Below are positions 1 to 10,765 of a stretch of 64,000 bases of DNA, piece by piece (positions within the stretch are counted from its first letter, which is position 1; each line of letters starts with the position of its first letter). The stretch lies in contig JABVXV010000220.1 of the NCBI GenBank assembly GCA_013365325.1, positions 44,784 through 108,783 on the forward strand, read 5' to 3'. Source of the stretch: Dipetalonema caudispina. Its lineage: Eukaryota; Nematoda; Chromadorea; Rhabditida; Onchocercidae. Position numbers and translations under genes: made by a program. The notes under the pieces are model-generated. The model did no database searches, was not told where the DNA came from, and saw only the letters and a list, made by a program, of their open reading frames with translations.

Positions 1-915
1 AATCAAATATGTTTTGGCTTTATATATTTATGACAATTTTTGCTACTACTTCTTCCTACTTATTTTCTTCTACCGTCCCGTAAATAAGAACGTAAGCCAA
101 TGAGTTCTATTCAACTAATGTCTTAAGCTAATCAAGAAGTTGTAGCTTGGTTTACCTAAAGTTTACAAGAATTCACCGATATCTAATATAACAATCAGAG
201 GCTGGGCCTAGCAAATTAAAAACAAATCAACTATCGCGAAATCCGAATAAATTTCGCGAAGGAAGGAATAATACATTTCTTGTAATTAAAGAACCAATTC
301 ATCTTATAAATTGTTAACATAAATCATTTAACTTATACTCATCCTTGTCTAAGATGAGATATCAACACAATACATGTTGTCTGTGGTTAGGATATGCTTA
401 AATCAGGTCCGACAGCAACGCACTGTCCTTTGTTCATATGCTTATAATAAGACTGCAACATCGTGTCCTTTGTTTCACATGCTTAAGCTAGGATTGTAAA
501 ACATTGTCCTTTGTGTCATATACTCACGATAGGGTTACAATAATGCATCCTGTAGACCACTCTCACTACACACATATATATACAAGGGTCACGGCATTAC
601 GGAGCTCATTCAATCACTTAATTCACTTACAAAGCTATGATGCATTCACCTCTACCTCTCCTATTTTATACTTTTTATTTAGATCTTACTAGTAGTCAGT
701 TCAGTGACTTTTAACTTATTACGCCATAGAAATTAGTGTAACATCTGCTGGTGTCAATTGCTGTGTTATTCAATAAATTCTATATTCATCTACTTGCCGT
801 GATACTCAATCAAGAGGACTATACTGTCTTCAAAAATACAAATTCCTTCTACCACAAATAATATTCCACGACATCAGTTAGTCAAAATAACAAAGCATCT
901 GTTTTAGACTTATAG
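1..915. other. non-coding left edge
   Basis: AT-rich sequence with no convincing exon. The only structured element is a diverged 41-bp tandem repeat near 410-545, listed separately. The ATG-started frame at 504-692 lies partly inside that repeat and has no protein-like composition. Confidence 0.5.
410..545. repeat. diverged 41-bp tandem repeat, three copies
   Basis: The unit starts with TGTCCTTTGT, followed by TCA and a purine/pyrimidine variant of ATGCTTA. It recurs at about 424, 465 and 506, a period of 41 bp. The copies have diverged by several substitutions, so this is an old tandem array. Confidence 0.7.
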
Positions 916-1016
916 TATCGTCCTATTCAACGAGCCTAAAAGAAATCCAATCGATACTGAAAGCAAGATTTGAAGGGGAAATTGAAGTATTATCGGAGCG
1001 CTTAAATGAGACTTAA
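916..1016 (+). CDS. possible terminal exon of a plus-strand gene entering from the left
   Basis: After a TTATAG acceptor, the frame from 916 reads a charged, helix-like peptide that contains KEIQSILKARFEGEIEVL and stops at TAA 1014-1016. Its composition (E, K, L, R) is unlike the surrounding AT-rich noise. No upstream exon or start codon was found between 1 and 915, so the rest of the gene would lie outside the window, or this is a chance open stretch or relic. The product is not recognised. Confidence 0.2.
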
Positions 1017-1790
1017 GAAGGATGAAGAAGCGAGGAAAATTATAAAGTGAGATCACCATATATTTGAAATCAAATTAATTTATTCAAACAATGAAGCAAA
1101 ACAGCATAAAGTTAATTCTACAAGAAGACTTGTAATTTCAATTTTTAATTTTTTTCTTGTTCGTTCGCTTCGTTCTTCTACGGGAAAAACTTGTTGATCG
1201 AATGCTTTTCCTTGAATTTGTAGGTGATGTATCAGGAAGTGTTCTTTTCATACTCTACAAATCAGCAAAATTTGGTTTTCAGTCTGTTAATGTGTTACAA
1301 ATTAATTTACTAATTCGAAGCCATCGCCTCCTTTCACTTCAAACTATCTTTCAAATCCCCTTGCAGCTTAGATTATTTTGTGCATATCATTTAATTAATT
1401 TCCTCCCAAGTAATATAGTTAGAAAAAATTAGAAACTGTAGCATTCGTGATGGTTCCCTTTTTAATTAATTATCTCAAATTTTTCTAATGTTTTAAGATA
1501 ATGAATGCATCGTTTGCATAACATATTAGATATTTTTAAATTAAGATAGTGGAATGCCATTGCTTGTCGTATTCTATCGAAAATATTAATAATTAATAAG
1601 TTCTTGACATTTTAACCATGAAACAATAAAATTCACCAAAAATCCAAACACTAATTGGACAATTGAATCTAACGAATTCGGATAGTTTGAGAAATTTTTT
1701 TAATCGTTATAACTGTCGCTAACTTTTTATTGTTTCAAATTTATTGTTAAATTATTAATTTATTGTAAGTTAACTTATTCAAATGAAATT
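1017..1790. other. intergenic, nothing recognised
   Basis: AT-rich spacer. The open frame at 1157-1432 is translated without coding character. The stretch probably includes the 3' UTR of the minus-strand membrane protein gene that ends at 1791. Confidence 0.5.
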
Positions 1791-3548
1791 TTACAAACAA
1801 CTAACAGCAGAATGTGATTTAATTTTGTTTGTTTCTCCGGATAATACGTTAGCATTTCCATCAGGAATGTGTTCTTTCTTTGGACTATCTCTCATTTCCT
1901 TTTGTTTCGGTTGATTTGTTCGAAGCGCTAAATAACAGCAAATTCCGATCGTAGCACAAAGGACGATACTTGCGATCGTTAGCGTTAATACTATTATCCA
2001 CATAATTCCAAATTTCTTCTGATGTATTTCGCCATCTTAAATAAAAAAAAAAGAAAAAAAAAGAATAAAAAAGAATAAAAAGAGAAGAGAATGCAACAAT
2101 TAAGCAGGTAAAAAAAATTGAAAAAGAGAGATTTTCGAGAATTTTTTCATGAAAATATCTCTCATCATTCGTTGTTTTCTTTTCTTTTTTAGCTGTTTAT
2201 TTCTGACTAAAATAACATAGACTAATTTGATAAAATGAACGAATTCAATTAGTCTATGTTTGACATTTTTGCATGAGATGCAGATAAACAGTTAAGCTAT
2301 AAATTCTAACATTGCGTCGTTGATTATAATTAAAAATTATAAAATTTACGTTTTGTACAATCGAAAAAAAACCAAGTTACATATATTTTAATTGATTCCT
2401 GAATGATTGTTATGGTACATAGATCACGAACCTGAAATTAATTGTTCTAATTCTGGATAATTGATATAGAATTACATGAAATGGATGCTCTCATATTCAT
2501 TTGTTTTTATAGAATAGAAATGAACATTTCAGAGAATTCAGAATTTCCACACAAATACGTAATTATCCGACACAATTTATCACGTTAGTTGCACGTGAAA
2601 GGAAGCAAATATAGTCTCACTATACTTTTTCTTCCCGAAAGAGTATTGTTATGGGAATATAGTTATATGCAGTTATTTGAATAATATCGTTACGTATACG
2701 TTTAAGAAAATACGCTACTTTTTAGTTAATTTTTCGAAAGCTTCCCATTGTTTAATGATTAACATAAAGTATATTACATATAACATACCATACGTAATAC
2801 GTATTCAAAATCTTTGGGATTATTTATAACTTGGATTTTTAGATTTTCCGGTTTAGTTATAGCTCTTTTAAATGCTTTTGTCAAAATTTCGTCACATTTG
2901 GCATCCAAACTAATAATTGCTATGTAATTATTTTCGACGTCATAATATGCTTGTTTTGATATGCATTGCATTGATTCGTGGCGTGACAAATGCTGTAATA
3001 ACATTTCAAATTCATTCATTTTTAAAAAAAGTCCAATTAAATCATTTTATTAGAATGGTTGTAATTATTAGTGGCATGTAGCAGTCGACTCCCGAGAATT
3101 CGCTAAAGTTGTAGAAATTGTTTCTTAGTAGACTGTAATAATTCGAACTCTATCTAATCATTGGCAACTGTTTGATTTGCTTGATGCATTCCGAAATCGC
3201 TGATTTTCAATTCATGCATCATAACATGTTTAGACAAATTATCAATGCGAAGATTTTAATTTAATTTACACCATCGATTGGCCATTCGTTTCTTGGGCAG
3301 AAATTGCTGATACCATATAAAATTTAAGAAATTAAATTCAGGAACATTAATGAGATGTATGAGTAACCTTAATTTTTCATTCCTTTCCCAATTTATTTGA
3401 TCAATGAAATTTGATTTCACATATCAATTTTCAAATTTCCATAGAATTTAAGTGACACTTCAAATTTATAACTTACTGCAATTCGCACACGGAATTGCGC
3501 ATAAGTATTGATAGCGATCATACTCATGATGATAGGAAACAACCGCAT
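1791..3548 (-). CDS. small type I membrane protein, unrecognised (196 aa, 4 exons)
   Basis: Exons on the minus strand: 3548-3477, 2992-2801, 2431-2350 and 2035-1791. They join in phase 0, 0 and 1 to give 196 residues. Exon 1 is a typical signal peptide, MRLFPIIMSMIAINTYA, followed by a consensus GTAAGT donor. The ectodomain has four cysteines (34, 57, 93, 113). Residues about 127-153 form a single hydrophobic helix followed by a basic, polar cytoplasmic tail of about 43 residues ending in SCL. The topology is therefore an extracellular N-terminus with a short tail. The family is not recognised. The segment around DFEYVRDLC faintly resembles the end of a ground-like domain, but too weakly to name. 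The donor of exon 3 (AAAC then GTAAAT) is the least certain join. The gene follows the metalloproteinase upstream by about 1.3 kb on the same strand. Confidence 0.5.
2128..2165. repeat. intronic hairpin
   Basis: AGAGAGATTTTC and GAAAATATCTCTC face each other across a loop of about 13 bp, giving a near-perfect stem inside the last intron of the small membrane protein gene. Confidence 0.5.
2191..2298. repeat. nested inverted repeat, possible MITE relic
   Basis: The inner arms 2214-2227 (AACATAGACTAATT) and 2247-2260 are perfect reverse complements. The outer arms around 2191-2205 and 2281-2298 (CTGTTTAT/ATAAACAG) pair again. The ~108-bp palindromic block lies in an intron. It could be a decayed miniature inverted-repeat element or simply a stable hairpin. 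Confidence 0.5.
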
Positions 3549-3614
3549 GGAAACGTATGAAATACTATAAGTGTCATGCTAATCAATTTGATAGCATTTT
3601 TATCAACAAAGATT

Positions 3615-3851
3615 TTACCATTCAATAATAAATAAATTTGGTAACGTAGTGAAGATGGATGTCATACAAAAACATTTTGTAAAATTCCAAAATTTTTGAA
3701 GAATTTCAAATTTCTTTAACGTTTGGGACACGGTATTTTTTTCTCTATTTGCTAAAACACGGATGACACAATGCTTTCCTCCGGGTTTCTTTTCCTCACT
3801 TTCGAGAAATAATTCTAAAAAATGAATATGCTTAAATGATACCGGATACAT
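3615..3851 (-). CDS. uncertain open frame
   Basis: An ATG-started frame of 78 codons. Its central part contains ESEEKKPGGKHCVIRVLANR and looks protein-like. A TTTTTTAG acceptor lies inside it, so it could be an internal exon. It does not join in frame with its neighbours in any arrangement I tried, and the C-terminal half is AT-rich filler. The product is unknown. Confidence 0.2.
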   Translation of the reverse strand: MYPVSFKHIHFLELFLESEEKKPGGKHCVIRVLANREKNTVSQTLKKFEILQKFWNFTKCFCMTSIFTTLPNLFIIEW

Positions 3852-4579
3852 ATTAACATTTTTGTAATTCCGAAATGTTGAATTACATCAAACGTTGCAA
3901 AGCAACTTCACTCATCGTTGATTCCTTACACGCTTACATCATGATTCATTTTTGATTAGTGCTTAGAAATTTGTAAATATGGTTGAACCACTGTCAAACG
4001 CCATTAAAATCAATGGTAAACGCAGAGGGTTTAAACTGAAAAAAAAACTCGAAAAATTAAGTTATTGTCGAATTAAGTGAAAAAAGTTGAATTAAAGTAT
4101 CAAATCTGATTGTAATCATTTATTTCAGATGAATGAATCATTCCATTGGTCACTGGTAATTTTCACTTTCGCGACTTGCTCATTTGTTGTTAATATTTTT
4201 AAAAATTGATAACGTAAAATTCTGAGTTTTTTCTCAATATATCGGTAGCTTAGACTTTTTTCTGCATATTAATTTGATCGCTTATTTGTTTTTAATTTTG
4301 TAAATTTCAAATTTTTTTTGAATAAGAAGTTAATTTTGGACAAATTGAAATGATTAATAAGTGATAAGTTGTTACGTGTGCTACTCACGTTACTCACATT
4401 ACTTACGTTTTAGTGATAAAGTATTGCTTAATATACTAACAAGTCTTTTTTTAATTGATGAATTAACTTGCCCAATTATTCAAGCATTAAATTCGTAGTT
4501 TTTTCTCTTCAGATAGAAGCATTTTTGTTGCCTCAAACAGGTGGATATCGTTTTTTTGCGTATTTGATTCGAACTTTTT

Positions 4580-4678
4580 TCACACCTCAAAAAAATTCTT
4601 AGGCATAACATTAGTTAAATCTTTTTTGACAATTTCAATAACTTTTGCAATCGTTAAAATTTCGATTTTGTTCCCATC
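4580..4678 (-). CDS. possible orphan exon downstream of the metalloproteinase
   Basis: A strong TTTTTTTAG acceptor opens a 31-codon frame containing KIEILTIAKVIEIVKKDL that ends GTG TGA. It lies 130 bp below the metalloproteinase stop. Its frame (phase 0) does not fit the phase-1 donor-like site at the end of that gene. It may be part of an unrecognised small gene, or a relic. Confidence 0.2.
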   Translation of the reverse strand, partial: DGNKIEILTIAKVIEIVKKDLTNVMPKNFFEV

Positions 4679-4808
4679 CTAAAAAAAAGTCTTTTTGATT
4701 TGAAGATTTGTAAAATATGTTAGAAAATAATTACATATCAAAGGTGTTTGCTTACTAATTTAATTGTATAATACATTCACTTACGTGTTTTCAGTCTGAA
4801 GAGAAAAG

Positions 4809-7372
4809 TTAGTTACCATATAATTCTTGTATGCGTAAAATATCAAGATTAGTAAGTTTCGGTTTCACGTATTCTCCATTTTCATCAGTAGACTGATAAT
4901 GATAGATAGGTGACATTACAGAGTCTTTTTCACAAGAATGTTCTAAGCCCAAAACATGTCCAATTTCATGGATCGCTGCTGGTAACAAATCTATGGTATC
5001 GTATCTATAGCATTTTTTGTTTTTTTTTTTATTAAATAACCACATATAATTTAAATACAAAAAACATGCTCAATTCATTTAATTCGTTATTTTCCTGAAA
5101 AGAAAAATTTCAGATAAAAAAATAAACTTAACCTAGAAAGTTCGGTGATAATCATAGCAGCCCATTTTTCGTCTGCATCAAAATGAATTAATCCATATGG
5201 TGGAAGTAATGCATGTGCTAATATTGTACCTATTAGAAAAAAAAAAGTTTAATTTAGATATTTCAAACTTTTTAATGGATTTTATTAAAATATTTCAAAT
5301 ATTAGTTCAATTTTTGTTTTAAATGTTGATAGAGAACTGAGTGATTGTATCATCAACAAGATACCTCATCACTAATATTGTTATCATGTATAATCTTTAA
5401 TTATCATAACTTTTCTTACAACATGTGCAACCTTATCTTGTTATATTTATAGTAATATTATTCCTTACTGGTAATAATCCATCTAAAATAACATAACAGC
5501 ATGAAATTTTTTTAGAACATTTCAAAACTTTCATGATATACCATGCCCAATTCATTTAGTATTATTTTCAACATAGAATGATAGCAATATCAATTAGTAG
5601 AATTATAATTCCATTTCAATTTGAATAAAAATTAAGAAATTGATAAAAATGTCTGCTACTTCTGATCATCTACAGGTCAATACATGATATTAGTATAGAA
5701 GAAAAAAAGATGAGAAACCTGGTCCATCAAATGAATATCCATCTCCATGCTCTCCTCTAACAAAATTAATTTTGATATTTCCATTCCCTGATACTTCGGT
5801 GAATTTCAATAGTGTTACTGCTGACCATACTTCAAAAGCTATTTTCATCACAATTCTGAAATTTGCTTCAAATCGAAAATTGTTACTGAAGAGGCATCTA
5901 TGTGAAAGTTTGTTTAAATTTAATAAAAAGAAAAAAAAACTGTACTCTAACATCTTTTATAGTAGTAACGAATAACTGTCATACTTTACTAATTTTCTAG
6001 ATAACTGCTTAGGAACAGATCCGATCGAATATGTCAAATTTTTATTTTTCCATTTGTACACTTTGTTTGAATCTGAAACAATCAATTAAAACATGAAAAG
6101 TTAATGAAATTTCCCCTAAAACCAATCTATTCAACCACAACCACTGATTTTAAAATGATCCAAAAGTATAATGGTTGACTGAACGTCAATTGCTGCTTAT
6201 TATGTTTCACTTCCAATGGATCAATTTTTCAATCTACTAAATTTAAGACTAGAAAATACCTTAACTTTTCTTATTATATGATCACAAGTTAACGATTAGT
6301 ATAAACCAGAAGAGGTTGAAATACTAAGATCATTGCAGTGGTCCACTTTGTTCATAAACTGTTGATTAGAATGTCAGTGTACTTTTTGTTAACTTCAATA
6401 GGTCAAAAGATGACAATAATATTATTAACCGTTCAAATATGAGTCGTTTATGTTATATCTTCCACACCATATTTCATCAATTTTTTGTTTGTTCCATCCA
6501 TCAATTTTACTGGTTAATTTTGGAGCTTCAAAATTTTGAAATGATCTAAAAATTTTGTTACAAATATGATTTGGTACCATATTTATTTTAAAGCTATGCC
6601 CTTGTTCGTAAGCCGAACAGTTCAGAGAAATTAAATTTGTGCATAAATTTAATTATGATAATGATAGAGGAATGAAGGAAAAAATTGGACGATAAAAAAT
6701 GTTTTGATTCTGAAATTTTTTAGAAGATTTATTAAAACTATAGTCAATTATTTCTAATTACGTAACTTTTAATCTATTAGACTATCATTGTATGGTTAGT
6801 GTCACAATAAAAGATGATCAGAGATACATAGCATAAAAATTTTGTACGGTTGAAAAGTACTTTCATTTACCATACTTGCCTTTGAGCTCTTTGATTGTGC
6901 TCCAAAAGCTCAATATCAATTTTGTCCTTCAAAAAATTGTATTTTGCCAAATATTTCTGTAAATTATTGTATGTAAAAAATGTTTAAATTGACAATAAAC
7001 AAATAAAAATTCCAAAAAAAGCACTTATTTCTCAATTATTGTTTGATTTTCCATAATGCTTCACAGTTGCAAAGATATATCAGAATCTCAAGGAACATTT
7101 GATGCAAATGTATAAATGATCAATTTTGTAAATTAAGATATCTACTTTTGCAGCATCATATACGACACTTTGATTATGCGACATATTTTGAATACAGTAC
7201 GAACAAAGTGGAAATAATGAATGGAATTTCAAATTTGATTACCATAAGTGAAATAGAAATAAGGATAAAGACTTACAATAGCAAAATCTCTGGTACTCAT
7301 CGATGGTACTTGCAGAGCAAACAACGAAATGTAAATAACACTGATAGTCACAGAGTAACATAACATATGCAT
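4809..7372 (-). CDS. matrix metalloproteinase without hemopexin domain (268 aa, 7 exons)
   Basis: A zinc endopeptidase of the matrixin (M10A) family, predicted secreted and acting on extracellular matrix or cuticle proteins. Exons: 7372-7277, 6956-6880, 6545-6430, 6072-5985, 5855-5719, 5229-5133 and 5004-4809. Exon 1 is a hydrophobic signal peptide (residues 1-22) with a GTAAGT donor. The prodomain follows ([10 protein letters not shown]) and carries Cys85 in IWCGRYNI, a degenerate form of the PRCGxPD switch. The catalytic domain has [16 protein letters not shown] (structural Zn and Ca site), [19 protein letters not shown] at 216-226 and the Met-turn residue Met234. The protein stops after ELYGN, so there is no hinge or hemop exin domain, as in matrilysins. 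The join between exons 2 and 3 requires a GC donor (AG followed by GCAAGT). The closest relative in the window is the gene at 23282-28072. Confidence 0.85.
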
Positions 7373-9275
7373 AATGGATTAAAACCTAAAAATTCATTAA
7401 TTATTCATGTATGGAATATTATTATGTAATTACGAACTTGTTTCCTGTTTCCTATCATATCTATCTATAGTGGAAGATTGCGTAGGTTTATTTGATTAAG
7501 CTTGCAAATCCCATAATTAGGTACATGATCTAGCTTTAGTAGAAAATATTGTCAAAAAAAAAAAAAGAAAAGAAGCGATAAGGTTTTGTTGAATCCACAT
7601 GTAAACAAATTGAGAATTGCTACAGTACTTCATATGAAAATTTAAAACAAACGATACCGCTCCATCACTTTTATGGTTAATATTACAGGCATGAACTTTT
7701 TTCTGCAAAATATTCCGAATTTAAATGAAGCTAACAACAGAAAATATGATACATCCATAGATAAATGTAGAAAATAAAATTTTACAGAAAGAAGAACCTA
7801 TACCATCACTTCTCATTTGATAAAAACAACACATAAAAGTTAAATAAACGGTATCATTTCGATTTTATGAATTTTCAATCAATTTATTATGGCAGCAATT
7901 TCTCTTACATTTTACGAAATTCTAATGATGGAGGTCAGAAATGGAATAAAATGATTAAATGATTAGAACTGCAAACATATTCCAGGACACATCATGAATT
8001 TACAAGTAACGGCACTAGCATCAAGAAAAACGGGACTTTTTTTTTTTTGAATGATTTAAGTTAAATTCAATATATATCTAAAAATCTAAGCTGTGTCATA
8101 AGAGCAAATAATTTGATAGATGATTTGAAGTCGTAATTGATTGAAATAAGGAGCTTCCAGGATGACTGAAGTATCGAGTGTTTGGTAGCATGTGGAATTT
8201 TAGAATTCCTGTTAAACCAAGATTTGTATAACAATACTTAATATTAAATTATAGTTTAGCTTAATTTAATGATTCATATATGTTTTCATCATAATATAAT
8301 ATCAGAAGAACAGCTATTTCCAAAATAATAGATTTAAGCAATAATTCAGAATCGACAAAAGTGTCCAAGCGTGGAATTTTTTCTTCTTTCATTGATATTT
8401 TTCGGATTTCAAACGTCTTATTACAAAAATTGAGTAAAATTTTAATCCATTGCCTGTGACATAATCAATCCGATTACTGATATATCATATATCATGTCAT
8501 CATTACTTTCATTATCACTATCAATATTGTGGTAAATCTCGTAAAATTGTTATTTCAATCGTCTGTAGTAATTAATTCCATTTTATCCAACGGTAAGTTT
8601 ATTAAAGGTGAGAAAAAGCAGAAGATAGTAAGGATGTTTAATGAAATCTTTCTATTTCATGAGAATTTTTCAGCTAAAACATATCAACTTCTTTGAGATA
8701 ATTGAAATATTTGCATGGGGCAAATGATTTGAAGAAGTTAAATAGGTTAAATAACTCAAGCAAATTGAAGCCAAAAATATATTAAGACTATAGTAAGATA
8801 AGAAATAAATAAACGAAAATGAAATAATCATAACAAGAAGTAGAAAAGCAACCAAATAGATGATTTATTTTTATATTTTAATCAAAGGAATTGAATGCTT
8901 TGATAAGGCTTGTAAGGTTGTTTCACCTTCCTTCTCGAAGTAATATGAATCAATTTTACTGCTAAGTTGATGGTATCATGTCATGATAGTTATTAGAGTG
9001 ATAGATAGGTACTGTTTGAATGCCAAGATACATTCTGATATCACATATCAGATTAACAATAATGTTATCGCTTTTGCATATGTATGATACAGATGCTCAT
9101 GTTGCTTATAACATTATCGTCAATCTATTTTTAATTGTCAATTTTCAAATTCCCTTTATAATAAAAAAAAAAAAAAAAACTTTAATCCTTTATATTTCTA
9201 GAGTATAAGCTAAAATTAGGTGCAATTTGGCATCATTCTAATCGTTTTAACTCTCATCGAATTCTGATATTGCAG
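7373..9275. other. intergenic, nothing recognised
   Basis: AT-rich spacer upstream of the metalloproteinase start, presumably including its promoter. It contains T and A runs near 7556 and 8039. Open frames at 7517-7708, 8670-8855 and 9020-9208 lack coding character. Confidence 0.5.
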
Positions 9276-9584
9276 AACGTTTCCATCAATCGAACTTATT
9301 ACATCAGATATTTTTTATTGAAATTGTCTGTCGTGTTAGCGGTTATTATCATATATATTCTGAAAATGATTAAATCATTTCCCCCAATTTCTTCGTCTTT
9401 CTCAACTTTTCGCTTCACTATAAAACTGAAAAACTATGCGAGACAATATTTCTTTGCAATAATTGCTTTGAAAAAAAAAAAAACAAATCGAAATCTTCTG
9501 TATCATCCAGAATACTTGGAAGAACCATGTTGCGCTAACGAATCACAGAAATCGTACGAAATCCTGAAATTTTACATCTCATAA
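9276..9584 (+). CDS. uncertain open frame with one hydrophobic segment
   Basis: After a GATATTGCAG acceptor, an uninterrupted frame of about 103 codons runs to TAA at 9582-9584. It includes a membrane-like stretch (LSVVLAVIIIYIL) and a tail with paired cysteines (EEPCCANE). A run of 13 A lies in the middle and would encode lysines, which argues against a real exon. No 5' exon was found. The frame is long for such AT-rich DNA, but the product is unknown. Confidence 0.2.
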   Translation, partial: NVSINRTYYIRYFLLKLSVVLAVIIIYILKMIKSFPPISSSFSTFRFTIKLKNYARQYFFAIIALKKKKTNRNLLYHPEYLEEPCCANESQKSYEILKFYIS

Positions 9585-10765
9585 AATAATAGAATTCCTA
9601 TCCACTAAGTTCTAAATTTTGATTTCGACTTTCATCGTTCTCGTCAAAATTTCAATCTTCAATTTCTGCTTGCATGCAAATTTTTTATATCTATATTTTT
9701 GTATCCAATGTTGTAAAGCAATTCGTTTTATTCAGCCTTTCATGTAAAAATAACAGCCTTCAACAAACATTTGGTCCATAATTAAGAAATGCACACATAG
9801 TTTTCTTGAAACACATATAACTTTTCCCCAAGGCAAATACATTTATTGCCCGTATTTGCCTAATGAATACCAAATGACTCGAATACTGATAGAATTTGAA
9901 TGATTTTAGTACTTGGATATCAAATCATCTATGAGAATATGAGTAAATTGCAATGTTATATCATGTAAAACAACTCAAAAACCCGTTAATATCCTCTACC
10001 AATATATTTAGAATCCAAGCAATACAAATAACATAAATGTGATACAACATGCACAAAAACTAAGCAGTACTAACCTAAAAACTTGTCCAACTCATGGTAG
10101 AACATAAAATCCCCATCCTAAACTTTGAAATATTTAGTCCTACAGTTTATTTCAATTCCAAAAGTTATGAATTTTCATTTGAATTTTGTGCTAAAAAATA
10201 ACGAATACTTCTAGAGTTTTATAATCATATTGACTCAGTGAAGTCAATGAAAAATTCCAAAATCATAAGAATTTCTAAAATGACTAATTCCCCAATAAGT
10301 GCGCCTGCAAAGTAAACAAGAAATATTTTTCGATCTGAATCTGCTTCACTATAGAATAGGCTATTCGTTTTTTTTGAAAAATGAAGCTAAACAAGGCTTC
10401 AGAATATAAAGTGTTAGACTCTCCTCAAACTCTCATTCTTTGCCAATTGTACTGATAAAGTTTAACAGTTCATTGCCGAAATTTGAAGACATACAATATG
10501 ATGAAGCAGAGATAATGTCACAGTTATAATTAATTCCTAACATGTTTGAATAACAGTTATCATTTCATTTTATAAAAAATACACAGAACAAAAACAGCAA
10601 CAGCTTCAAGGATGAGAGTCCCAAAAGTTGGAGCGGAAATTTTCTTAGTTTATTCAACATACCATTAAAAAGTTATTGTTCGAAATGCAATAGCACGAGT
10701 TGAAGAAATAAGGTATTCACTGTAATTCAATAATATTTCAGATAAAAGAAAGTTGAATAAACTGT
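9585..10765. other. intergenic, nothing recognised
   Basis: AT-rich spacer on the 3' side of the capping-enzyme gene. It should contain that gene's 3' UTR and polyadenylation site. No feature stands out. Confidence 0.5.

Noticed and set aside
1791..7372. Operon of the minimal metalloproteinase and the membrane protein
   Set aside because: The start of the second coding region lies about 1.26 kb below the first stop, well beyond the usual ~100-bp spacing of nematode operons.
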